From an uncultured Eubacteriales bacterium (GTDB lineage: Bacteria; Bacillota; Clostridia; Lachnospirales; Lachnospiraceae), in NCBI GenBank assembly GCA_949283695.1, contig CASDTX010000018.1, positions 62,001-126,000 on the forward strand: a DNA stretch of 64,000 nucleotides, written 5' to 3'. Shown piece after piece: positions 57,220 to 64,000 of this stretch (position 1 is its first letter; every line of letters begins with the position of its first letter). The position numbers were made by a program, and so were the translations under genes. The notes under the pieces are model-generated. The model made no database searches. It had not been told where the DNA came from and was given only the letters and a program-made list of their open reading frames with translations.

Positions 57220-57696
57220 TGTAATTTTAATGGAATAGGTTCCCTGGAAGAATATTTCGCATATGATCCTGACGAGTACTATGCGTCGCTGCAGATGGGT
57301 TTGCCTGCATTATACTATTCAGGAAGAGAAAATCCTCCGCATCCGGAAATCTGGATCAATTATTTTTTGAAAATGATGGAGCTGTATTCTAAAAAGGTTT
57401 ATGAGTTATCGAAATCCTCTGAAGAAGATGAATTAGCAGCCAGATTGTCTTTTCTGAATGCAAGAGAGAAAGAATTCCTGGTATTTTTGCTAAAGAAAAA
57501 ACTATACGAATTTACACCGATTGAGGTGAGTAAGATGATTGGTGTGACGAACAAGACCGTGATTAACAGATGTGTAAAGCTTGTAAATAATGGTTTTGTA
57601 ATTCCGCTTATTGTAAAAACAAGGATACGTTCCTATCAGTTGAGCGATTTCTCAATAGCAAATGAAAATAAGATTTTAGCGAAACTGCGGATTTGA
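57220..57696 (+). pseudogene. Fic-family protein, C-terminal fragment without the Fic motif
   Basis: The reading frame opens at 57220 after a TAG and runs to 57696. Its wording (SLEEYFAYDPDEYYASLQMG, then HPEIWINYFLKMM and a winged helix EVSKMIGVTNKTVINRCVKL) matches the part of Fic proteins downstream of the catalytic HPFxxGNGR motif, which is absent. The first ATG in frame (57295) has no good ribosome site. The DNA is markedly more AT-rich than the flanking housekeeping genes, in keeping with a horizontally acquired gene that lost its 5' part. A short active regulator is a less likely reading. Confidence 0.7.
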
Positions 57697-57750
57697 GCGT
57701 CCGCCGGCACCCGGTTACTTTTGAGATTTATGAGAGGTGAAAGAAGAAAT

Positions 57751-57989
57751 ATGAGACTGTTTATCGCCATCGGATTATCTGATGAAATGAAAAAGACACT
57801 GGTCTCCTGTATGCATGACCTGAAAAAGCAAGGTGTGGAAGGAAACTTCCGCATATTACACTGATCCGGAAGACCGTGGCTAAGAAACCATATGAGGTGC
57901 ATCTGAGTAAAGCGGAGATGACGGTGGGGAAGGTTTCACTTATGAAGTCGGAGATGAAGAACGGGAAAGTGACGCATCGCGAGATATGA
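57751..57989 (+). pseudogene. thpR: 2'-5' RNA ligase (ThpR/LigT) remnant with internal deletion
   Basis: The first 35 codons (MRLFIAIGLSDEMKKTLVSC and on to GVEGNF) match the start of ThpR. The frame then shifts, and the sequence resumes as HITLIRKTVAKKPYEVHLSK, the second HxTx motif and C-terminal part of the same family, ending at 57989. The first HxTx motif and the central ~90 residues are gone. AGAGGTGAAAG precedes the ATG, so a 37-codon peptide may still be made. This is a clean intragenic deletion. Confidence 0.78.
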
Positions 57990-58117
57990 GAGATGTGATG
58001 GGGAGGAAAGTTATGGCTAAGGCCGGGGCGTTCATGAAAATGCGATTTGATATTACGGAGATTGACGCTACCGATCATTCAGCTGAAATTTTGGTTGGAG
58101 ATTCTGAAATAAGAAGA

Positions 58118-58148
58118 GAAAATAAAAGCCTGTAATAGATCCAGGCTT
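58118..58148 (-). terminator. Terminator of the LysR-type gene
   Basis: Read on the minus strand, AAGCCTG (58148-58142) pairs with CAGGCTT (58132-58126) and is followed by TTATTTT. It starts right after the LysR stop codon. Confidence 0.65.
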
Positions 58149-59033
58149 CTATTTCCATCTTGACGCGGCGTATCCGGGGGTAAAGCGGATGAATTTCTCC
58201 ACGCTGCTGTTCAGATATTTCCCTTTTTTCCAGATAAGCCCGATGTCCTGCTCAATAGCCGGCGCGATGGGAATGCTGACCAGATCCGGGAGATCTGCCG
58301 ATACGGAGGAATAGAGGATTGCCCCGCCCAGATGGTCTGAAATAAAGCGCTTTATGGTGTATAGCTGGCTCGAATGCAGAAGAATATTGGGTTTGCAGTT
58401 CAGGCTGTCGAACAGGCAGAGGAGTGTCTGGTTCAGTACAGAGTCTGTGTTGTACAGAAGGAGAGGTTCCTGATCAAGCTGGGCGAGGGAAACCTCTTTT
58501 TTCTGTGCCAGCGGATGTTCTTTCGAGACACAGAATACCAGCCAGTCTGTCAGAATCCGGGCAGTGTTCACATTGGCGGAGTCCGGAAAATGCAGGTTGA
58601 CAAGTGCCAGATCCAGTGTCTCTTCCTGTACAAGTGAGGCTGCCCGGATAGAACCGTATTCAAAGAGCTTGATCGGAATGTCCGGGTATTTTTGACGGAA
58701 TGCAAGCAGCATATCCGGGAAAAACACGATGCTGAGAAGGGGCGGTATTCCGATGCGGAGCGGTGCGGTCTGCATGCCAAGATCATGGAATTCCTCAGCA
58801 GTCTGATCAATCTGAGAGAGCAGGTCGCTGGCCTTTTTGTAGAAGATTTCCCCCTCTCTGGTCAGTGTCAGATGATTCTTCGAACGAGTGAACAGACTGA
58901 CAGAGAATTCTTTCTCCAGTTCCCGGATGGCAGAAGAGATCGCCGGCTGTGTGACATAGAGTTTCTGAGCTGCCTGGGTAATACTGTGGTAGCGGCTTAC
59001 GGCGCAGAAATATTCTAACTGACTGATCTTCAT
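58149..59033 (-). CDS. LysR-family transcriptional regulator
   Basis: A 294-residue regulator. The N-terminal winged helix is MKISQLEYFCAVSRYHSITQ with AQKLYVTQPAISSAI; the rest is the two-lobed effector domain. It is divergent from the truncated anion transporter and tartrate-dehydratase remnant, so it was probably the activator of a dicarboxylate/tartrate operon that has since been destroyed. The frame is intact, so it may now act on other genes. An AGGAGCA ribosome site precedes the ATG. Confidence 0.9.
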   Translation of the reverse strand: MKISQLEYFCAVSRYHSITQAAQKLYVTQPAISSAIRELEKEFSVSLFTRSKNHLTLTREGEIFYKKASDLLSQIDQTAEEFHDLGMQTAPLRIGIPPLLSIVFFPDMLLAFRQKYPDIPIKLFEYGSIRAASLVQEETLDLALVNLHFPDSANVNTARILTDWLVFCVSKEHPLAQKKEVSLAQLDQEPLLLYNTDSVLNQTLLCLFDSLNCKPNILLHSSQLYTIKRFISDHLGGAILYSSVSADLPDLVSIPIAPAIEQDIGLIWKKGKYLNSSVEKFIRFTPGYAASRWK

Positions 59034-59292
59034 AATGAGGTGCTCCTTTCAGAAAATAGTTTCTGTATTTTTTGGACGAGATTACTAAAAAATGTGTCTT
59101 ATCTATCCTGAATTTTATCATATCATAAGTGAAAATGATCAAAAATACTCCACAGATTAAAAAAATTTTATAAGGGTATTATTTTTGCTGAATATACAGC
59201 TGGCAAGGCGGACGGTATAATGAAACCGTAAGTAACAGTTCGGCCGTTCTGATTACTCGATGAAAAATCTTATAAGGAATGGAGGGACAATC

Positions 59293-60075
59293 ATGAGTCC
59301 ATCTGTAATTACCCTGCTTTTTCTTCTGTTCGCGATTGTTATGTTTGTGCTGGAGAAGATTCCGCTGGGCATCACATCCATGATCGTCTGTATCGGACTG
59401 GTCCTGACAGGGGTACTGGATGCAGAGACAGCTTTTGCAGGATTTGTTGACAGTAATGTTATTTTATTTGTGGCGATGTTTATTGTAGGCGGTGCGCTGT
59501 TTGAGACCGGAATGGCAAACAGAATCGGGGGCCTTGTCACTCGTTTCGCCAAGACGGAGCGCATGCTGATCGTCGCGATTATGACGATCGTAGGCTTGAT
59601 GAGCGGCGTTCTTTCGAATACGGGGACAGCGGCGGTGCTGATTCCGGTGGTGATCGGAATCGCAGCGAAATCCGGATATAACAGATCGCGCCTTTTGATG
59701 CCGCTTGTATTTGCGGCAGCAATGGGCGGCAATCTCTCAATGATCGGGGCCCCGGGGAATCTGATTGCACAGAGTGCGCTTCAGGAAATCGGACTCAAAT
59801 TCGGATTTTTTGAATATGCGGTGGTTGGGCTGCCGATACTTCTGGCCGGGATTCTGTTTTACGCGACCGTCGGGTTTCGCTTGCTGCCGAATCATGCAGT
59901 GAGCGGTGATACTACATTTGATACAGAACAAGATTTCAGCAGTGTACCCGTATGGAAGCAGTGGCTTTCACTGATCATTCTTGTGCTGACTCTGCTGGCA
60001 ATGATCTTTGAGGATGTGATTGGGATTCCGCTGAGGATCTGCAGGACATCCATATCGGCGATATCATCTATCTGA
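59293..60075 (+). pseudogene. Anion/dicarboxylate transporter (ArsB/NhaD/DASS-like), truncated at the 3' end
   Basis: The N-terminal ~245 residues form a membrane transporter half: a hairpin-rich stretch with LSNTGTAAVLIPVVIGIAAK and NLSMIGAPGNLIAQSAL, which are the TxP-type ligand loop and its neighbour in this superfamily. An intact member has ~430 residues and a second half with a matching motif. Here the frame continues only to 60075, after running into foreign sequence near 60026. The start is ATG 59293 with GGAGGG; ATG 59260 is rejected. Transport is unlikely. Confidence 0.8.
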
Positions 60076-60608
60076 ACGGAAGTATGACCACATGCCGTGA
60101 TGTGGCGCACAGACGTCTTGTGGAGGGCGGCAGAGCGCTTCCGGTGAATGTACGGGACGCCGCAATATTCCATGCGGGCCCGATCATCCGGCCGCTTGAC
60201 AATGATCAGTTCGAGATGGTGTCTGTAGGACCGACAACAAGCATGAGAATGGAGAAATTTGAAAAAGAATTTGTCCGCGACACAGGGGTGCGCGTGATTA
60301 TAGGAAAAGGCGGCATGGGACCCAACACGGAGTATGCCTGCAAAAATTATAAGGCAATTCACTGTGTATTCCCTGCGGGAAATGCAGTTGTGGCGGCAAC
60401 AGAAGTAGAAGAGATTGTAGAAGCTCAGTGGAGAGATCTGGGGATGCCTGAGACGCTGTGGCACTGCCGGGTTAAAGAGTTCGGGCCCTTGATTGTTTCC
60501 ATTGATATGGAAGGGCGGAACCTGTTTGAAGAGAACAAAGTGATCTTCAACGAAAGAAAAGAAAAGGCTATCGAGGAGATCTGCAGACACGTAAGCTTTA
60601 TCAAATAA
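60027..60608 (+). pseudogene. ttdB: L(+)-tartrate dehydratase/fumarase beta subunit, 5' end deleted
   Basis: From codon 60030 ([17 protein letters not shown]) to the stop at 60608 the frame matches Ttd[46 protein letters not shown] and [14 protein letters not shown]. About ten N-terminal residues and any start codon with a ribosome site are missing. The alpha subunit (ttdA), which holds the catalytic Fe-S cluster, is absent. The frame begins inside the truncated transporter, so one deletion appears to have removed the 3' half of the transporter, ttdA and the first codons of ttdB. The remaining beta-subunit sequence shows no other damage, so the event is probably recent. Confidence 0.88.
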
Positions 60609-60952
60609 AAAGCGTCGAAATTATGCGGCTTGAAATGCTGCAGAAATTTTGAAAGAGTGGGCAATGTTTACAGAGGAGAAATCATTGCTGAATGCGGAAT
60701 AAGAGCATTTATAGAACGGAGAGAGGATAAGAACCTTCCGTGTGAAATGATGTGAGAGAAAGCCTTGTTTCCCGCGGCGGGTTCTTTTTTAATGAGATAT
60801 AAAGAGAAGATCTTATGATTGACAGAGGTTGAAAAAGCATAAGATATTGGCAAAAATGCATAAATAAATAATATTAAATAAAGGAAATTGATATTTAGTG
60901 CACAATTCGATATAATTGGCTTATGAGTAAAAAGGAAAGGGAGGAGATTTCT
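60609..60952 (+). other. AT-rich intergenic stretch before the TRAP operon
   Basis: The 344 bases hold no coding frame I can support. The middle has a T6 run at about 60784-60790 after GCGGGTTC, which pairs only weakly with an AAGAACC near 60729. The last ~70 bases are very AT-rich and include the promoter listed at 60888-60916. Confidence 0.6.
60888..60916 (+). promoter_or_regulatory. Promoter of the TRAP transporter operon
   Basis: TTGATA (60888-60893) and TATAAT (60911-60916) are 17 bases apart and about 37 bases upstream of the dctP start. Confidence 0.8.
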
Positions 60953-61984
60953 ATGAAACATTTCAAACGTGTGGCTGCAGCGTCACTGTCCGGACTGCTT
61001 GCGGCCGGATGTCTGGCCGGCTGTGCCGGTTCTGGCGACGACGATGTACAGATCATCCGAATCGGACATAACCAGTCCACCAGTCATCCCACACACATCG
61101 GGCTCACAGCATTTGAGGAATTTATTGAAGGAGAGCTGGGGGACAAATACGACATCCAGATATTCCCGAGTGAGCTCTTAGGTTCCCAGAATGAGATGGT
61201 ACAGCTGACGCAGACCGGTGCGATTACGTTCTGTGTGGCTTCCAACTCCCTGTTGGAGACGTTCTCGGAGAACTATACGCTGTTTAACCTGCCGTATCTG
61301 TTCTCCAGTGCTGAGGCTTATCATGCATCCATGGACGACCCGAACATTATTGATCCGATTTTCGAGTCTACCAAGCAGGCCGGATTCGAGGGCGTGACCT
61401 GGCTGGATGCCGGTACGCGTAACTTCTATACGATCAATACTCCGATCAATACCCCGGAGGATCTGCACGGGCTGAAGATCCGTGTGCAGCAATCCCCTAC
61501 GAATGTGCGGATGATGGATCTGCTGGGCGGAAGCGCTACCCCCATGGGATTTGGAGACGTGTACACTGCGCTTCAGTCACAGATGCTGGACGGCGCGGAG
61601 AACAACGAACTGGCGCTGACGAACAATGGACACGGAGATGTATGTAAGTATTATTCCTACAATATGCATCAGATGATTCCGGATATGCTGATCGCAAATA
61701 TTGCATTTCTGGACGGGCTGAGCGAGGAAGAACGTGCGATCTTCGACGAGGGATTTGAACTGCTCAATCAGACCCAGCGCGACGCCTGGGAGTCTTCTGT
61801 AGAAGAGGCGAAGGATTACGCGCAGAATGTGCAGGGAGTGGAATTCCTCTATCCGGATATTGAACCGTTCCAGGAGGCTCTGGCCCCCATGCATGAAGAG
61901 ATGCTCAACGATTACCCGGATCTGGCTCCGATCTATGACCTGATCCAGGAGCACAATGCCGAGTTCGCCTCGGAATCTGAATGA
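60953..61984 (+). CDS. dctP: TRAP transporter substrate-binding lipoprotein (DctP)
   Basis: A 343-residue binding protein of DctP type. The signal peptide ends in lipobox LAGC (C24), so it is anchored to the membrane face. The carboxylate-binding Arg lies in LHGLKIRVQQSP, as in most DctP proteins, and the long C-terminal helix follows. The ligand is an organic acid of unknown identity: C4-dicarboxylates, hexuronates, sialic acid or sulfonates all use such proteins. GGGAGGAG precedes ATG 60953. Confidence 0.93.
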   Translation: MKHFKRVAAASLSGLLAAGCLAGCAGSGDDDVQIIRIGHNQSTSHPTHIGLTAFEEFIEGELGDKYDIQIFPSELLGSQNEMVQLTQTGAITFCVASNSLLETFSENYTLFNLPYLFSSAEAYHASMDDPNIIDPIFESTKQAGFEGVTWLDAGTRNFYTINTPINTPEDLHGLKIRVQQSPTNVRMMDLLGGSATPMGFGDVYTALQSQMLDGAENNELALTNNGHGDVCKYYSYNMHQMIPDMLIANIAFLDGLSEEERAIFDEGFELLNQTQRDAWESSVEEAKDYAQNVQGVEFLYPDIEPFQEALAPMHEEMLNDYPDLAPIYDLIQEHNAEFASESE

Positions 61985-62004
61985 AAGGAAGGTGTCCGGA
62001 TATT

Positions 62005-62484
62005 ATGCAGGCGTTACGTAAAGTTTTGAATAAGATTATGAATGTCCTTGCCGGTGTGAGCCTGATCGCCATGGTAGTGCTCACCTGCTGGCAGGTGTTT
62101 ACCCGTTATATTCTCAGCAACCCATCTACCTGGTCAGAAGAGCTGGTAGGATACCTTTTCGCATGGGCCAGCCTCTTTGGCGCGTCACTGATCACCGGTG
62201 AGCGCGGCCATATGAATATTCCTGTCGTTGTAGAGAAGATGCCCGCCGGCGCACAGAAATTCTTCGCAGTGCTCGGAGAGCTGATCGCTCTGGCTTTCTC
62301 AGTGATCATCCTGGTCTACGGCGGCTATAAGATCACACTGCTGGCAATGGGACAGATGACGTCTTCCCTGGGAGTGGCTGTAGGCGTGTTCTATGTCACC
62401 ATGCCGGTGTGCGGTATTATTAACGTTCTCTATACGATTCTCAACATCGCAGATATATGCAAAAAAGCAAAGGAGGTGGCTTAA
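62005..62484 (+). CDS. dctQ: TRAP transporter small membrane subunit (DctQ)
   Basis: A 159-residue protein with four membrane helices and the DctQ motif WQVFTRYILSNPSTWSEEL. ATG 62005 is chosen because AAGGAAGGTG precedes it, while the ATG at 61981 overlaps the dctP stop and has no ribosome site. It pairs with DctM, three bases downstream. Confidence 0.92.
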   Translation: MQALRKVLNKIMNVLAGVSLIAMVVLTCWQVFTRYILSNPSTWSEELVGYLFAWASLFGASLITGERGHMNIPVVVEKMPAGAQKFFAVLGELIALAFSVIILVYGGYKITLLAMGQMTSSLGVAVGVFYVTMPVCGIINVLYTILNIADICKKAKEVA

Positions 62485-62487
62485 GCT

Positions 62488-63789
62488 ATGGCAATGCAGT
62501 CATTGGTGATGATTATTGCGATTTTGGCGATCCTTCTGATTGTGGGAGTCCCGATCTCTTACTCGATTGGCATCGCTTCTCTGATTACGATTCTGCAGAC
62601 CGTGCAGCTCGACGTCTCCGTGGTAACCGGTGCACAGAGAATCTTCGTCGGTATGAGCAAGTTCAGTCTGACGGCGATCCCGTTCTTCATCCTGGCCGGA
62701 AATCTGATGAACCAGGGCGGTATCGCGAAGCGTCTCGTAGATTTCGTTATGGCAATCCTGGGGAAGATGCCGGGCGCTCTGCTGGTGACGAACGCAGGTG
62801 CCAACGCACTGTTCGGCGCGATCTCGGGGTCGGCTTCCGCAGCGGCGGCAGCAGTGGGCTCCATGGTACGTGAAGGCGAAGAGGAGCAGGGGTATGATGT
62901 GGCCCTGTGTGCGGCGACCAACGGTGCTTCCGCTCCGTCCGGTCTTCTGATCCCGCCGTCCAATGCCCTGATTACGTATTCGCTGGCAGCAGGCGGAACC
63001 TCAGTGGCGGCGCTGTTCATGGCAGGCTATCTTCCGGGTCTGATCTGGACACTCTGCTGTATCGTGGTAGCCATTATTCTGGCAAAGAAGAAAGGCTATA
63101 AAGGCACTCCGGGCAAGTTCAGCTGGGCAAATCTGGGCAAGGCAACGCTGCATGCGATCCCGTCACTGTCCTTGATCGTTGTCGTGATCGGCGGTATCGT
63201 CATCGGAGCGTTCAGCGCGACAGAAGGTTCTGCGATCGCAGTGGTCTATGCACTGATACTCGGAATCTGCTACCGCAACATTACTCTGAAGAAGCTGTGG
63301 GACATCGTGGTAGACAGTGCGAAGATGAGCGGTATGGTTGTATTCCTCATCGGTGTATCCAATATCCTCGGATGGGTTATGGCATTCCTGCAGATCCCGC
63401 AGGCTGTATCTGCGGCTCTCCTGAGCATTACGGATAATCAGATCGTGATCCTGCTGATTATGAATGTGATCCTGCTGATTGCCGGAACATTCATGGACGT
63501 TACACCGGCGATTCTGATCTTCACGCCGCTGTTCCTGCCGATTGTACAGACATTCGGAATGGATCCGATCCACTTCGGTCTGATCCTTGTATATAACCTG
63601 TGTATCGGAAATATCACTCCGCCTGTAGGAAATACGCTCTTTGTAGCGATCAAGGTGGGACGGACATCCCTGTCGAAGACGATGCCGTACATGTTGTGGT
63701 ATTACGTGGCCATTCTCGTGGGACTGCTGCTGGTGACCTACGTGCCGGCAATCAGTATGATCCTGCCGCAGCTTACCGGACTTGCGTAA
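62488..63789 (+). CDS. dctM: TRAP transporter large membrane subunit (DctM)
   Basis: A 433-residue Na+-driven transport subunit with about 12 helices. Signature stretches are IPFFILAGNLMNQGGIAKRL, NALFGAISGSASAAAAAVGS and LIPPSNALITYSL. The C-terminal half has MNVILLIAGTFMDVTPAILI. It is the last gene of the operon; a hairpin (CCGGACTT with AAGTCCGG, 63776-63795) overlaps its stop. Confidence 0.95.
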   Translation: MAMQSLVMIIAILAILLIVGVPISYSIGIASLITILQTVQLDVSVVTGAQRIFVGMSKFSLTAIPFFILAGNLMNQGGIAKRLVDFVMAILGKMPGALLVTNAGANALFGAISGSASAAAAAVGSMVREGEEEQGYDVALCAATNGASAPSGLLIPPSNALITYSLAAGGTSVAALFMAGYLPGLIWTLCCIVVAIILAKKKGYKGTPGKFSWANLGKATLHAIPSLSLIVVVIGGIVIGAFSATEGSAIAVVYALILGICYRNITLKKLWDIVVDSAKMSGMVVFLIGVSNILGWVMAFLQIPQAVSAALLSITDNQIVILLIMNVILLIAGTFMDVTPAILIFTPLFLPIVQTFGMDPIHFGLILVYNLCIGNITPPVGNTLFVAIKVGRTSLSKTMPYMLWYYVAILVGLLLVTYVPAISMILPQLTGLA

Positions 63790-63855
63790 GTCCGGCACGC
63801 CGGACGGCCGAGAGGGGCATAGAGCGTGAGGAAAGTAATATTTTGATTCCCATAC

Positions 63856-63920
63856 ATAAGATTATCCCGTTAGATCGAATTTTCTATCATTCGAATCCTC
63901 ACGGGATAATCTTATTTTTT
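63856..63920 (+). terminator. Terminator of the TRAP operon
   Basis: A 15-bp perfect stem (63856-63870 with 63901-63915), with further pairing inside the 30-base loop, leads into TTTTTT. The T-run also overlaps the stop codon of the converging minus-strand gene. Confidence 0.88.
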
Positions 63921-64000
63921 AATCCGGACTCATATGGAGGATGCCGAAGTCCATGCAGCATTGGCGCATGGTTTCCGGATAACCATAGAGGCATTCATTC
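63919..64000 (-). CDS. 3' end of a minus-strand gene (partial, unidentified)
   Basis: Reading the minus strand from the window edge, 26 sense codons end in TAA at 63921-63919, with the C-terminus MRQCCMDFGILHMSPD. The frame is open to the window edge and the terminator stem begins at its stop, as expected for a converging gene. The fragment is too short for me to recognise the family. Confidence 0.5.
   Translation of the reverse strand, partial: NECLYGYPETMRQCCMDFGILHMSPD

Noticed and set aside
57986-58135. 49-codon frame starting ATG at the thpR remnant stop (ATGA overlap)
   Set aside because: It has no convincing ribosome site and no recognisable family, and lies among gene remnants; it may be a fragment of another lost gene.

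Overview
The window reads as a chromosomal segment of an anaerobic gut Firmicute, most likely a Lachnospiraceae/Clostridia member. The signs are strong AGGAGG-type ribosome binding sites, a B12-independent glycyl-radical enzyme locus, an Enterococcus-type V-ATPase operon, a gut-type beta-glucuronidase, a TRAP transporter and housekeeping genes of clostridial type (dnaE, pfkA, murI, greA, lysS, dus). The species cannot be named from sequence alone. No rRNA, tRNA, CRISPR array, intact insertion sequence or phage gene was seen.

Layout. (1) 51-11785: glycerol/three-carbon metabolism. Glycerol dehydrogenase, a fused DhaK-DhaL kinase, an orphan fucose-isomerase-like protein, a ROK regulator and a LuxR-type regulator precede a glycyl-radical dehydratase with its activase and an iron alcohol dehydrogenase. 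Together they suggest an oxidative branch (glycerol to DHA to DHAP) and a reductive branch (glycerol to 3-hydroxypropanal to 1,3-propanediol). (2) 12050-20991: a complete nine-gene V-type ATPase operon (H-I-K-E-C-F-A-B-D) whose K subunit carries all four Na+ ligand residues. A 300-base repeat/hairpin insert separates B from D. (3) 21114-25241: a YfcE-like phosphoesterase and a PHP-UvrD fusion helicase. (4) 25377-28663: beta-glucuronidase with a divergent AraC regulator. (5) 28867-39595: cvfB, a small HPr-fold-like protein, dnaE, pfkA, murI, a DUF1934 protein, a membrane-anchored protein, cardiolipin synthase and a trigger-factor-like lipoprotein, followed by an aldose-epimerase-like gene.

(6) 40515-46052: the most novel-looking unit. 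A TetR repressor faces a five-gene operon: SCP2-like protein, membrane-anchored alpha/beta hydrolase, free-standing condensation/acyltransferase protein, acyl carrier protein and adenylate-forming enzyme. This is a dissociated, NRPS-like or ester-forming pathway with three related operator-like sites at its promoter. (7) 46145-53083: a LacI regulator, a sugar ABC importer (binding lipoprotein plus two permeases, no ATPase) and a GH31 glycosidase, with a near-consensus promoter followed by a 12-bp palindromic operator. (8) 53354-57038: dus, greA and lysS; LysRS carries an extra C-terminal tRNA-binding domain.

(9) 57220-60608: a decayed strip. A Fic-protein tail lacks its catalytic motif, a 2'-5' RNA ligase has an internal deletion, and an anion transporter is cut off and joined by deletion to the beta subunit of tartrate dehydratase/fumarase. 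A LysR regulator still sits beside it. (10) 60953-63789: a three-gene TRAP transporter of unknown substrate, then a strong stem-loop terminator and the 3' end of a minus-strand gene.
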